Assembly: GCA_026004975.1 (NCBI GenBank)
Contig: BPKE01000001.1
Span: 437,788 to 501,787 of the forward strand
Length of the DNA stretch: 64,000 bases
DNA from: Gammaproteobacteria bacterium
Lineage (GTDB): Bacteria; Pseudomonadota; Gammaproteobacteria; HTCC5015
Direction: 5' to 3'
The notes under the pieces are model-generated. The model had not been told where the DNA came from and did not search any database. It saw nothing but the letters and a program-made list of their open reading frames with translations. A program made the translations under genes and the position numbers. Positions 54,023 through 62,366 of this stretch are shown piece after piece. Numbering within the stretch: position 1 is the stretch's first letter; each line of letters starts with the position of its first letter.

Positions 54023-55222
54023 TCATTTGAGCCGGAACACGATCCGCCGCTTGACGTCCTTGGTCTCCACCGGCTCGCCGTTGCGCAAGCGCGGCTGGAA
54101 CTTGTACTGGCTGACCGCCTCGATCACCGCATCCTCGAAGTAGCCCGGGGGCTCGGCCTCGAGGATCTTGATGTCCGTGACGTCGCCTTCCTTCGTCACC
54201 GTGAAGCTGACCAGCACGTGGCCTTCGATGCCGCGGCGCAAGGCCCGCCGGGGGTATTCTGCCGGCGCGCCGACGATCTGGCGCAGTTCGCGGTCCTCCC
54301 CCTTGCGCGCCTGGGCGGCCGCGGCCGGCTGCTGCGCCCGCGAGGCCAGCGCCGCCTTGACCCGGGTGAGCCCCGCGGCGACGTTGTTGCGGCACTCCCT
54401 CAGCCCGGCGAGCAGGGCTTCCATGCGGTTTTGACTCTGCTCCGGGAGTTTGTGGCCGGCGGCGAGCAGCTGGTCACGCTTGGCGAGCGCCGCCTTGCTC
54501 GACTTGTCCGCCTCGGCGAGCAGACCCTCGATCTGCTTGACCGCCTGCGGGCTGTAGTTGTCCACGTCGTTGACCAGGTTCTGCGCGCCCTGGCACTGGC
54601 GTTCGGCCTGCGCCAGGCCGGCGAGCACCTCGCGGAAGAGGTTTTCCTGCTCGCGCGCCGCCTCCTGCAGTTGCCGCTGGTACTCCTCGCGCGCCTTGGC
54701 GATGTCCTCGCCGAGACGGTCGCAGAGGCGCACTTCATAGGAATTTTCGTGCACTTCGAGTACGCTCTCGCTGATCGCCAGCGCGCCCTCTTTTTGCTCG
54801 AGGTAGCGCCGGTATTTCTCTTCGGCCTCGTCGAAGGCCGCATTGGCGATCATCACCCGGGCCTCGGCGCACTCGCGCAAGCCCTTCTCGAACAGCGGCA
54901 AGGCGACCGCGCGGTCCAGGTCCCGCTTGACCGCGTCGCAGAAGGTCAGCACCCGGTCGATCTCGGGGGTCGGCGCGTCGAGCAGGTCGGGCCTGAGCTC
55001 CAAGGCCTGCTGCAGGAGCGCCTGGTAGTTCTTGAAGTGTTCGCGCGCCGTGTCCAGGTCCGAGCGGCGCAAGGTCTTGGCGGCGCGGCATTCGCGGGAC
55101 GCCTCGCGCACCAGGCTTTCGATGCGCTCGTCCACGTCACCGGCGGCCCGCGCCGCCTGGGCGAGGCCGAGCACGGCGAGAAAAACCCCCAGGGCCGCTC
55201 TCGATGTCATGCCCGCACCCAT
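54023..55222 (-). CDS. Secreted helical protein with C-terminal TonB domain
   Basis: 399 aa (start at 55210 also possible). A signal peptide (MTSRAALGVFLAVLGLAQAARA) is followed by about 270 residues of charged helix, probably coiled coil with repeated Cys (ECRAAKTL, LTFCDAVKRD, ECAEARV, RLCDRLGED). A TonB C-terminal domain closes it (about 310-399: YPRRALRRGIEGHVLVSFTVTKEGDV to YKFQPRLRNGEPV). No N-terminal transmembrane anchor typical of TonB remains after cleavage. It could be a soluble periplasmic adaptor between TonB partners. Confidence 0.75.
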   Translation of the reverse strand: MGAGMTSRAALGVFLAVLGLAQAARAAGDVDERIESLVREASRECRAAKTLRRSDLDTAREHFKNYQALLQQALELRPDLLDAPTPEIDRVLTFCDAVKRDLDRAVALPLFEKGLRECAEARVMIANAAFDEAEEKYRRYLEQKEGALAISESVLEVHENSYEVRLCDRLGEDIAKAREEYQRQLQEAAREQENLFREVLAGLAQAERQCQGAQNLVNDVDNYSPQAVKQIEGLLAEADKSSKAALAKRDQLLAAGHKLPEQSQNRMEALLAGLRECRNNVAAGLTRVKAALASRAQQPAAAAQARKGEDRELRQIVGAPAEYPRRALRRGIEGHVLVSFTVTKEGDVTDIKILEAEPPGYFEDAVIEAVSQYKFQPRLRNGEPVETKDVKRRIVFRLK

Positions 55223-55238
55223 CGCCCCGCGCCCGAAT

Positions 55239-55832
55239 TCACTTCTCGAGCTCGAAGCGGAACACGTGGCGCAGGCCGCTGACCGCCACCGGCACGCCGT
55301 TCACGACGCGCGGCTTGTAGCGGAAGCGCTCCAGGGCTGCGATCGAGGCCCGCTCGAACTGGCCGCGAGGGCTGGACTCGACGACCCGGATGTCGCTCAC
55401 GGTCCCCGCGGCGGTGACCGTGTACTCCAGCACCACGTAACCGGTGATGCCCTTGCGCAGGGCCTCGCGCGGATAGACGGGCTGCACCTTGATCAGCGGC
55501 AGCAAGCCGCCTTCCACGGGGCCCGGGCCGCGCGTATCGACCGGGGGCGGCCGCCAATCGATGCCCCCGACGCCGCCGGTCACCCGCTGCTCGACGGGCC
55601 GCAAACGGGGCGGGGCGGGCGGCGGTTCCGCCTTTGGCGGGCGGACGCGCGGCCGTTCCCGGACGACTTCGGGCGGTTCGGGCTTGCGCCGCACGATGTC
55701 GACGATCCGGGTGGTCACCGCCTCGCTGACCGGCGCCACCGGCTGGCGCACCAGCGCCGCCATCGCCGCCCACAGCGCGCAGGTCACCAGAAACGCCGCC
55801 AGCGAAGCGGGGATGAATCGCTTGAACGTCAT
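55239..55832 (-). CDS. Energy transducer TonB (second copy)
   Basis: 197 aa. N-terminal membrane anchor (FIPASLAAFLVTCALWAAMAAL), Pro/Arg-rich linker (KPEPPEVVRERPRVRPPK), and a C-terminal TonB domain (KVQPVYPREALRKGITGYVVLEYTVTAAGTV, RFRYKPRVVNGVPVAV). Carries proton-motive energy to outer-membrane receptors. It is 48 nt downstream of the first TonB gene. Confidence 0.88.
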   Translation of the reverse strand: MTFKRFIPASLAAFLVTCALWAAMAALVRQPVAPVSEAVTTRIVDIVRRKPEPPEVVRERPRVRPPKAEPPPAPPRLRPVEQRVTGGVGGIDWRPPPVDTRGPGPVEGGLLPLIKVQPVYPREALRKGITGYVVLEYTVTAAGTVSDIRVVESSPRGQFERASIAALERFRYKPRVVNGVPVAVSGLRHVFRFELEK

Positions 55833-55880
55833 GGCCCGTCCCTCCGTGCCACCTGGAAAAGAACCCGCCCGACGACCGCC

Positions 55881-56486
55881 TCAACCTTCCTTGGCCAGGT
55901 TGAAGCGGATGATGTTCCGCACGCCGGCCACGGGCACCGGCTTGCCGTTGATCACCCGCGGCTTGTAACGGAACTTCTCGGCCGCCTTGATCGCCGCGCG
56001 CTCGAAGTAGCCCGGCGGCTGCGCCTCGATCACGCGGATGTCGCGCACGGTGCCGGCCTCGGTGACGGTGAATTCCAGCACCACGTACCCCTCGATGCCC
56101 CGGGACAGGGCGCGGCGCGGGTATTCCGGCTGGACCTTGACGATCGGCAGGTAGTCCCCTTCACCGGCCTCCAAGCCGAACTTGTCGAGCGACACTTGCG
56201 GGTTGAGGTTGTAACCCGTGTCGATCTTGGCGTCGACCTTGAGGGGATCGAGCTGCGGGCGCGGCTGCACGGGCGGCGGGGCCTGCGGCTTTTCGGGTTT
56301 TTCCGGCTTGCGGTCCTTGCGCTGGACCGTCTCTTCTTGCTTGACGCGCACGAAATCCACGATCCGCCCGACCGTGTCCTCGGTGAGCGGGTTCTCTCCG
56401 GTGGCGATCAGCACGGACATCATGTAGAACAACGCCGCCGTGATGATCACAGCGCCGATGCCGACATTGATGAGACGCAGCAACAT
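55881..56486 (-). CDS. Energy transducer TonB (first copy, TonB2-like)
   Basis: 201 aa. Anchor NVGIGAVIITAALFYMMSVLIA, then Lys/Pro linker (RKDRKPEKPEKPQAPPP), then TonB domain (VKVQPEYPRRALSRGIEGYVVLEFTVTEAGTV, KFRYKPRVINGKPVPV). The short linker and position after ExbD match TonB2 of Vibrio TtpC systems. 3 nt after exbD. Confidence 0.9.
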   Translation of the reverse strand: MLLRLINVGIGAVIITAALFYMMSVLIATGENPLTEDTVGRIVDFVRVKQEETVQRKDRKPEKPEKPQAPPPVQPRPQLDPLKVDAKIDTGYNLNPQVSLDKFGLEAGEGDYLPIVKVQPEYPRRALSRGIEGYVVLEFTVTEAGTVRDIRVIEAQPPGYFERAAIKAAEKFRYKPRVINGKPVPVAGVRNIIRFNLAKEG

Positions 56487-56489
56487 GGT

Positions 56490-56897
56490 TCAGTCCTCCT
56501 CCTCGGCCGCCACCGCCACTTCTTGAACGCCGGCGTCGCGGACCGCCTCGACGACCGCCATCACCGTCTCGGCGTTGGATTCCCGGTCCGCCTGGATCAC
56601 GACCGCGCCCTTGGGGTTTTCCGCGTAGAGCTGCTCGACGATCGGTTTGAGCGACGCGCGGTCCACCTGGCGGCGATCGATCCAGATCTGGTTGTCACGG
56701 CTGATGGCGATCAAAAGGCTGGTGCGCTCCTTTTTGACCGCGGTCTGGGCTTCGGGTTTCTGGACCTCGATGCCCGCTTCTTTGATGAAGGAGGAGGTGA
56801 CGATGAAGAAGATCAACATGATGAACACGACGTCCAGCATGGGCGTCATGTTGATGGTCGCCTCTTCCTCCTGCATGACGGTTGGTGTCTTTCGCAT
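56490..56897 (-). CDS. Biopolymer transport protein ExbD/TolR family
   Basis: 135 aa. Single membrane helix with the proton-binding Asp in INMTPMLDVVFIMLIFFIVTSS and a periplasmic domain. Partners ExbB in the proton channel. Operon position DUF3450-TtpC-ExbB-ExbD-TonB. Confidence 0.92.
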   Translation of the reverse strand: MRKTPTVMQEEEATINMTPMLDVVFIMLIFFIVTSSFIKEAGIEVQKPEAQTAVKKERTSLLIAISRDNQIWIDRRQVDRASLKPIVEQLYAENPKGAVVIQADRESNAETVMAVVEAVRDAGVQEVAVAAEEED

Positions 56898-56915
56898 ATC
56901 CGCTTGTCCGCCCGC

Positions 56916-57443
56916 TCAGTGGTCGGTGGTCAGGTGGTCTTCGAGCAGCTCCTGTTCGGCGGCCGCCCGCCGCGACAGGTAGGTGTCGCCGATGATGCCC
57001 GAGAGGGCGGCGACCATCCCGGCCATGGTCGGGATGGTCGCCTTGGACACGCCGGAGGCCATGGAGCGCACGTTGCCGCTGCCGGTCAGAGCCATGACGT
57101 CGAACACCTCGATCATGCCGGTGACCGTGCCGAGCAGGCCGAGCAGCGGGCAGACCGCCACGCAGGTCTTGATCAGCGGCATGGTGGCGTTCATCCGCGT
57201 CACCACCTGGGAGATCATCGCCCGGCGGATCTGCCGGGCGTTCCAGGAGCTGCGCTCGGGCCGCGCCTCCCAGGCGTTGAGCACGTAGGCCACCTGGTGC
57301 TTGTGCTCGGTCCTGAAGTACCAGAGCCGCTCCAGGATCAGCGCCCACATGAAGAACGTCAGGCCCGCGATGAACAGCAGCACCTGCCCCCCCATTTCGA
57401 GGAAGCCGCGGAGCTGATCCCAGAGCTGGAACAGGCTGTACAT
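56916..57443 (-). CDS. MotA/TolQ/ExbB proton channel protein (ExbB2-like)
   Basis: 175 aa with three membrane helices. Motifs AGLTFFMWALILERLWYF and CPLLGLLGTVTGMIEVFDVMALTGSG, with GMVAALSGIIGDTYLSRRA. Forms the pore of the TonB energiser. 10 nt downstream of the TtpC-like gene. Confidence 0.92.
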   Translation of the reverse strand: MYSLFQLWDQLRGFLEMGGQVLLFIAGLTFFMWALILERLWYFRTEHKHQVAYVLNAWEARPERSSWNARQIRRAMISQVVTRMNATMPLIKTCVAVCPLLGLLGTVTGMIEVFDVMALTGSGNVRSMASGVSKATIPTMAGMVAALSGIIGDTYLSRRAAAEQELLEDHLTTDH

Positions 57444-57453
57444 GGCCGGCCCC

Positions 57454-58812
57454 TTACTTGGCGCGACGCTCGTTGTGGGCCGCCACGATCCCCGCGCTCT
57501 GCTCTTCGAGCACGTGGATGAGGTTGCGGCTGCGGGTGTTGACGATGCTGTGCAGCAGGGTCATCGGGATCGCCACCCACAGGCCCAGCATGGTGGTGAC
57601 CAGCGCCTGGGAGATGCCGCCGGCCATCAGCTTCGGATCGCCGGCGCCGAACAGGGTGATCGCCTGGAAGGTGTTGATCATCCCGGTGACGGTGCCGAGC
57701 AGGCCGAGCAGCGGCGCGACCACGGCGATGATCTTCAGGAAACCGACGCCTTTGACGATCTGCGGCGTTTCCTTGAGGATCGCCTCGCTGAGCTTGAGCT
57801 CGAGCGTCTCGGTGTCCACCGACTTGTTCTGCTGGTAGACCTTGAGGATGCGCCCGAGCGGGTTGTCGTCTGCCGGATTCGGGTCGGCGATCTGTCGCTC
57901 GACGCGGGCGGCGATACCGCGCAGGGCCAGCCAGCGGACGATCGCCAGGATCAGGCCGATGATGCCGAAGGCGATGATGATGTAACCGATCACGCCGCCC
58001 TGCTGGATGCGCTCCATGGCGTCGGGCGCCTGCACCAGGGCCGCCAGGATCTGGCCGCGCGAGGGGTCGATCGCGAAGGGCACGTAGCCGGACTGCGCCG
58101 CTTCCAGGTCGACCGCCGTGGCGGTGTAACGGCCGGCCGGCTGGCGCGGCAGCTCCACCAGGCTGTCGGTCTCGGGGTTGTACTTGAGGTACTTGCCTTC
58201 GGAGACCAGATTGAAGGCGCCGACACGCACCACCGGCCGGTTGCGCGCTTCGCCGTCCGGCGAGCTGACCCGCGCCTCGAACCGCGCGACCTCGGCGGAG
58301 GCCGCCATCTCACGGGTCATCTCGTAGACCACCCGCTGGATCTCCTCGATGGAGGCGAGCTCGGTGGCGGTCCCCATCTTCTTGGCGAGCGCTTCGAGGA
58401 ATTCGCCGCGGTTCGGATACTGGGCGCTGATGTTGGAGGTCTCGAAGCGGCCGCGCAGGTCACCGGAGACCTGTTGCAGCACACCGAACAGCTCGCGCAG
58501 GGCGCCGAGACGCTCATTGAGCTGCTGGGTGAGCTGAGCCAGCTCCTGTTCCTGACGGTTGAAGGTGTCCTCGAGCTGCACGGCGCGACGCTCTTCGGCG
58601 TTGCGCTCGGCGATCGCCTGGTTCAGCAGCGCCTGCTGGCGGTTCTTTTCGCGCAGGAATTCCTGTTCGCGCTTCTTGTATTCGGCGGTTTCGAGGATCT
58701 GGACGCGCTGGATCTGCTTGAGCAGCTCGTCCAGGGTTTTGGGCTGGGCGGCGGCGACGGCCGAACCCAGGCCCGCCGCGACGGCGAAGACAGTGAGGAT
58801 GACGCGCTTCAT
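57454..58812 (-). CDS. TtpC-like MotA/TolQ/ExbB protein with periplasmic coiled-coil extension
   Basis: 452 aa from ATG 58812, which overlaps the DUF3450 stop as ATGA. Signal sequence, long coiled-coil extension (about 25-150, NAEERRAVQLEDTFNRQEQELAQL), then an ExbB core: VIGYIIIAFGIIGLILAIVRWLALRG, APLLGLLGTVTGMINTFQAITLFGAGDP, LVTTMLGLWVAIPMTLLHSIV. Vibrio TtpC has this architecture and is required for TonB2 function. The periplasmic coiled coil may reach towards DUF3450 and TPR proteins. Confidence 0.88.
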   Translation of the reverse strand: MKRVILTVFAVAAGLGSAVAAAQPKTLDELLKQIQRVQILETAEYKKREQEFLREKNRQQALLNQAIAERNAEERRAVQLEDTFNRQEQELAQLTQQLNERLGALRELFGVLQQVSGDLRGRFETSNISAQYPNRGEFLEALAKKMGTATELASIEEIQRVVYEMTREMAASAEVARFEARVSSPDGEARNRPVVRVGAFNLVSEGKYLKYNPETDSLVELPRQPAGRYTATAVDLEAAQSGYVPFAIDPSRGQILAALVQAPDAMERIQQGGVIGYIIIAFGIIGLILAIVRWLALRGIAARVERQIADPNPADDNPLGRILKVYQQNKSVDTETLELKLSEAILKETPQIVKGVGFLKIIAVVAPLLGLLGTVTGMINTFQAITLFGAGDPKLMAGGISQALVTTMLGLWVAIPMTLLHSIVNTRSRNLIHVLEEQSAGIVAAHNERRAK

Positions 58813-59609
58813 TGGGCCGACTCCGGAGCGGGAACGGGCAGGATGACCAGATCGGGGGCGGTCTGCTTCTGGGCGATCTTGATGCCTTTGGCGATGTTCG
58901 AGCGCACGCGACCGCTGGTCACCGGCTCCCACTGGCCCGCCTCGCGGTTCCAGTAGCCGGCGTACTTGCCGTCCGGGGTCTGGTAGACCATCGCGACGCG
59001 GCCGACACGCAGCACCTGGACTTCGCGTTCGGCGCCATCGATGTCGAGGTTCTGGGTGTAGACCTCGATGGTGTCACCGAAATCCAGCTCCGCCTCGTAA
59101 GCGCGCAGCACCTGGCGGAATTTTTCCGCCACCGACACGTCCGAATCGTCCATCAGGTCTTCGAGGAAAGCGATGCGGCGCTGGCGCTCTTCGAGCTGGA
59201 AGGGCATGTCGAGCGCGATGAACTGCTTGAGCCCCTCGATCATGTTGAGCATCTGCGGCACGATCTGCCGCTGCATGACCTGGACCTGCTCCATGGTGTT
59301 GCGGATGCGCTCCATCTCGGCGCGCTGGTTGACGATCTGCTTGCTCATCTGCTTGTTGTAGATGCGCAGGCCCTCGGTTTCCTTGAGCACGGCCTTGTAC
59401 TGGTTGTACAAGTCGCGCCGCTCGTCGCTGAGCTTGTCGATCCGCTCCTGGGATTCGGCCGCCAGGCGGAGCTTCTTCTGTTCCGCGGCGATGATGTCTT
59501 TGAGCTCCGCGGCCGCGCCGGCACCGGTGGCCAGCACGAGCGCGAGCAGCGAACCCGTCAACGCTCGGCGGCGCCGCGACGCCCCCGAACCGCTGCTTTG
59601 GAATCTCAT
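58809..59609 (-). CDS. DUF3450 periplasmic protein of the TonB2-type operon
   Basis: 266 aa from ATG 59609. Signal peptide (ALTGSLLALVLATGAGAAAE) then a coiled coil (ESQERIDKLSDERRDLYNQYKAVLKETEGLRIYNKQ) and conserved DUF3450 blocks (MLNMIEGLKQFIALDMPFQLEERQRRIAFLEDLMDDSDVSVAEKFR, YQTPDGKYAGYWN). Always found before the TtpC-type gene. First gene of the operon. Confidence 0.9.
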   Translation of the reverse strand: MRFQSSGSGASRRRRALTGSLLALVLATGAGAAAELKDIIAAEQKKLRLAAESQERIDKLSDERRDLYNQYKAVLKETEGLRIYNKQMSKQIVNQRAEMERIRNTMEQVQVMQRQIVPQMLNMIEGLKQFIALDMPFQLEERQRRIAFLEDLMDDSDVSVAEKFRQVLRAYEAELDFGDTIEVYTQNLDIDGAEREVQVLRVGRVAMVYQTPDGKYAGYWNREAGQWEPVTSGRVRSNIAKGIKIAQKQTAPDLVILPVPAPESAQ

Positions 59610-59710
59610 CTCTTTCGATCTCCCGGTTGCATCAAAACGCTGAGTGTGGCGACGTTGTCGCACCCGGCCCGCCGGGCCCGACAGCGCGTGGCTTCCGCGA
59701 ACGTCGCCGA

Positions 59711-59719
59711 ATCATAACA
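59711..59719 (-). promoter_or_regulatory. Extended -10 promoter (TGTTATGAT) for the TonB operon
   Basis: On the minus strand TG-T-TATGAT lies about 100 nt before the DUF3450 ATG, in an AT-richer stretch of the 333-nt gap. No clear -35 at 17 nt, as expected of an extended -10. No Fur-like box was identified nearby. Confidence 0.5.
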
Positions 59720-59809
59720 CAACCTTTTCGACGCGCTCCACATAAGATACGTCGGCCCAAGACGAAAAGAAATCCCCGCCGACTCAAAGACTTACTTGAA
59801 GATGCGGGC

Positions 59810-59840
59810 AAAAAAAAACCCGCCGCGTGAAACGGCGGGT
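59810..59840 (-). terminator. Rho-independent terminator after the TonB-dependent receptor gene
   Basis: On the minus strand ACCCGCCG and CGGCGGGT pair around a 7-nt loop, followed by a run of nine T. It ends the fecI-fecR-receptor transcript about 100 nt after the receptor stop, separating it from the TonB operon. Confidence 0.93.
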
Positions 59841-59942
59841 GACCCCCCTTGCGATTGTCCGGCCGGGCCGCCGGCGGCGATCCCGGCTCAACCGCGCATA
59901 CCCATAAGACGAACGAGCGGCCGATTTTGGGAATGGAACGTC

Positions 59943-62366
59943 TCACCAGTGGTAGGTCCAGGTGCTGCCGAGCAGCCGCGGCGGTTCCAGGCGCGCCGCC
60001 GGCGACGGCCCCAGGCCCGGGGCGCGATCGAAGTAAACGGCCGCATCGAGGGCGTTGCGCGCCCACACCGCCAGGCTCCAACGGGCGTCGTGCGGCCGGT
60101 AGTCGAGCCACAGGTCGAAGCGGCGCTGCTCGGGCCAGGCGGTGCCGCCCGCACCGTCTTCGGCCGCGCCGATGCGGCTGGCGTCCACGCGCATGCCCCA
60201 GGCCCCATCCGGGCCGTCCGCGAACAGGTAGCGCAGCGACAAGGCCAGGGCGGCGCGCGGTGCATAAGGCAGCCGCGGGCCGCCGTCGGCGACCGCGTCT
60301 TGCAGCGCGGCGCTGAGCGCGACACCCAGGGCCGGCAGCGGCCGCGCCTGGATCTCCAGCTCGACGCCCGTCACCCGAGCCGCCTCCAACACCACCGGAC
60401 GGTTCAGCCCCCAGCGATCCCAAGGCACGCTGCGCAGATCGTCATAGCGGTCGCGGTAGGCACCCACATTGATCTTGATCCGGCGGGCGAACAGGGCCGC
60501 CTGGAGACCGGCCTCGGTCGACGTGCGGCGTTCGTCGGGCAGGATGCGGCCGGCCAACGCCGCACGAGCCGGGGTGCCGGGATACACCGGCGGGCGGCGG
60601 CTTTCGCCGACGGCCAGGTAACCCGCCCAGTCCTCGCCGGGGCGCCATGTCAGCGACAGCCGGGCGGCGTCGCTGCGGTCCCGACGGCTGTCGCCGAAGG
60701 TGAACGCGGATTCTTGCAACAGCGGGTGGCCGGCCGAGGCCGCCGAGCCCGCCGCGTCCACGGCCCAGTGCTGCGCGATCACCCCGAGCCCGGCACCGAA
60801 CGTCGCCTCCAGGCGCGCGCCCAGTCGGCGAGCGACATGCCCCCAGAGCCAGCCCTGTTCGCGTCGCAGATGCTGATGCCAACGCGTCTCGCCCAGATCG
60901 AAGCCGGCCAGCCCCAGGGCTTTGTCCACACGCCCCTCGTCACGCGCCAGGCGCAAACCGACTTGCCACCACCAGGCCGCTCCCCGCCCCGGCGCCGCCC
61001 AGGCCTGCCAGTCGAACAAGGCGCCATCGCTTTGCTCTGCATGGGTCTTGACCGCGAGCGCCACGGCACTCTGGTCCAGGTCGTAACGGCCTTGCAACCG
61101 ATGGCCGCGGACGGCGAAGGTGAGGCGCTGCCCCTGCTCCGGGCCGTCGCGACGCAGGGTGAATCGCCAGCCGTGCTGGTCGAGACGTTCGGGACCGGCA
61201 CCGTCGACGCGCGCCGTGCGCTCGGGCGTCGACGGCGGCTCGAGCGCTTGGCCTTCGGCGTAACGAAAACCCGCGCCGGGCCGGATGCTGTAAAGCACCG
61301 CCGTCTGGCGGGCGCGTTCGGCGTCGGCGGCGAACTGCCACGCCCACTCGCCCAGGACCCCGTCCAGCGTCAGGCGCGCGGCCCGACCGTCGGCGGCGTC
61401 GTCCGCCACCGCACCGGCGACGAGGTTGTCGCTGAACGCCCCGTGCGCGAAGCGCGCGACGGCGAACCGCCCGGCGATGCGCTCACCCAGCGCCCCCTCG
61501 ACGCTCACCACCGTATCGACCACACCCCGCCCGCCGACCGCCCACAGCGCACTGCCGGCGGGCGTGCGCGCCGCCGGGCGGGTGGCATAGAGCAAGACGC
61601 CTCCCGCGGCCAGCGGGCCGTAGCGCAGCGCCTGGTCGTCACGCAGCACGTCGACCCGGTCGAGCTCGTACAAGGCCGTGTTGGCCGGACCGCCGCGCAC
61701 CAGGGGCACGCCGTCCAGATAGACGCCGAGCGCGGGTTCGAGCCCCAGGTCGTCGCCGCCGCGCACCACGCCGCGCAGGCCGATGGCGGTGCGGCCGCGC
61801 TCCCCGGCCAGCACGGTCAAGCCCGGCACGAAGGGCACCAGGTCCTCGGTCCGGCGCACGCCGCGCGCTTCCAGCTCCTCGCCGTCGAAGGCGCTGCGGC
61901 TCAGGCTCAGGGCGCGCTCGGGCCGGTAGGGCCCGCTCGAGGTGACCAGGATCTGCTCTATCGGCAAACCCTCGTCGCGCCGCCGCCGCGCCGCCCAGCG
62001 GCGGCGGTCCGCCGCCGGCTTGACCGTCACGGTCTGCGGATCCAGAAAGTCGAACACCAGGCCCGTGTTGGCCAGCAGTCGTGCCAGCGCCTCGCGCGGC
62101 GTGTAGCGGCCGCGCAGCGGCCCGGCGATCAAGCCGTCGGTCACCGCCCCCGGCACCAGCACTTGCACCCGGCTCTGATAGGAAAAGTCCAACAACGCGC
62201 CGGCCAGCGGCTGGCGGGGAATGTCGAAAAAGAGGGTCGGCGCCGGATCCGCGACCGCGACCCCGGCGGCGAACGAAACGATCAGAACGACGAATCGATA
62301 CAGGAACAGCGTCAGGCACCCGTAGACACGGCGCCGGGCCCGCTCGGCGCCCGCGGACGCGATCAA
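59943..62366 (-). CDS. TonB-dependent receptor with STN signalling domain (FecA/FpvA type)
   Basis: Outer-membrane gated channel of 807 aa from a TTG that overlaps the fecR stop (TTGA); there is no ATG or GTG at this position. Signal segment (LYRFVVLIVSFAAGVAVA), STN domain (FFDIPRQPLAGALLDFSYQS to LARLLANTGLVFDF) that talks to FecR, TonB box region (PIEQILVTSS), plug (GERGRTAIGLRGVVRGGD, LGVYLDGVPLVRGG, YELDRVDVLRD) and a beta-barrel ending in a terminal aromatic strand (LLGSTWTYHW). Substrate unknown; no siderophore genes adjoin. The 1128-aa track ORF adds a shadow of fecR. Confidence 0.88.
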   Translation of the reverse strand: MIASAGAERARRRVYGCLTLFLYRFVVLIVSFAAGVAVADPAPTLFFDIPRQPLAGALLDFSYQSRVQVLVPGAVTDGLIAGPLRGRYTPREALARLLANTGLVFDFLDPQTVTVKPAADRRRWAARRRRDEGLPIEQILVTSSGPYRPERALSLSRSAFDGEELEARGVRRTEDLVPFVPGLTVLAGERGRTAIGLRGVVRGGDDLGLEPALGVYLDGVPLVRGGPANTALYELDRVDVLRDDQALRYGPLAAGGVLLYATRPAARTPAGSALWAVGGRGVVDTVVSVEGALGERIAGRFAVARFAHGAFSDNLVAGAVADDAADGRAARLTLDGVLGEWAWQFAADAERARQTAVLYSIRPGAGFRYAEGQALEPPSTPERTARVDGAGPERLDQHGWRFTLRRDGPEQGQRLTFAVRGHRLQGRYDLDQSAVALAVKTHAEQSDGALFDWQAWAAPGRGAAWWWQVGLRLARDEGRVDKALGLAGFDLGETRWHQHLRREQGWLWGHVARRLGARLEATFGAGLGVIAQHWAVDAAGSAASAGHPLLQESAFTFGDSRRDRSDAARLSLTWRPGEDWAGYLAVGESRRPPVYPGTPARAALAGRILPDERRTSTEAGLQAALFARRIKINVGAYRDRYDDLRSVPWDRWGLNRPVVLEAARVTGVELEIQARPLPALGVALSAALQDAVADGGPRLPYAPRAALALSLRYLFADGPDGAWGMRVDASRIGAAEDGAGGTAWPEQRRFDLWLDYRPHDARWSLAVWARNALDAAVYFDRAPGLGPSPAARLEPPRLLGSTWTYHW

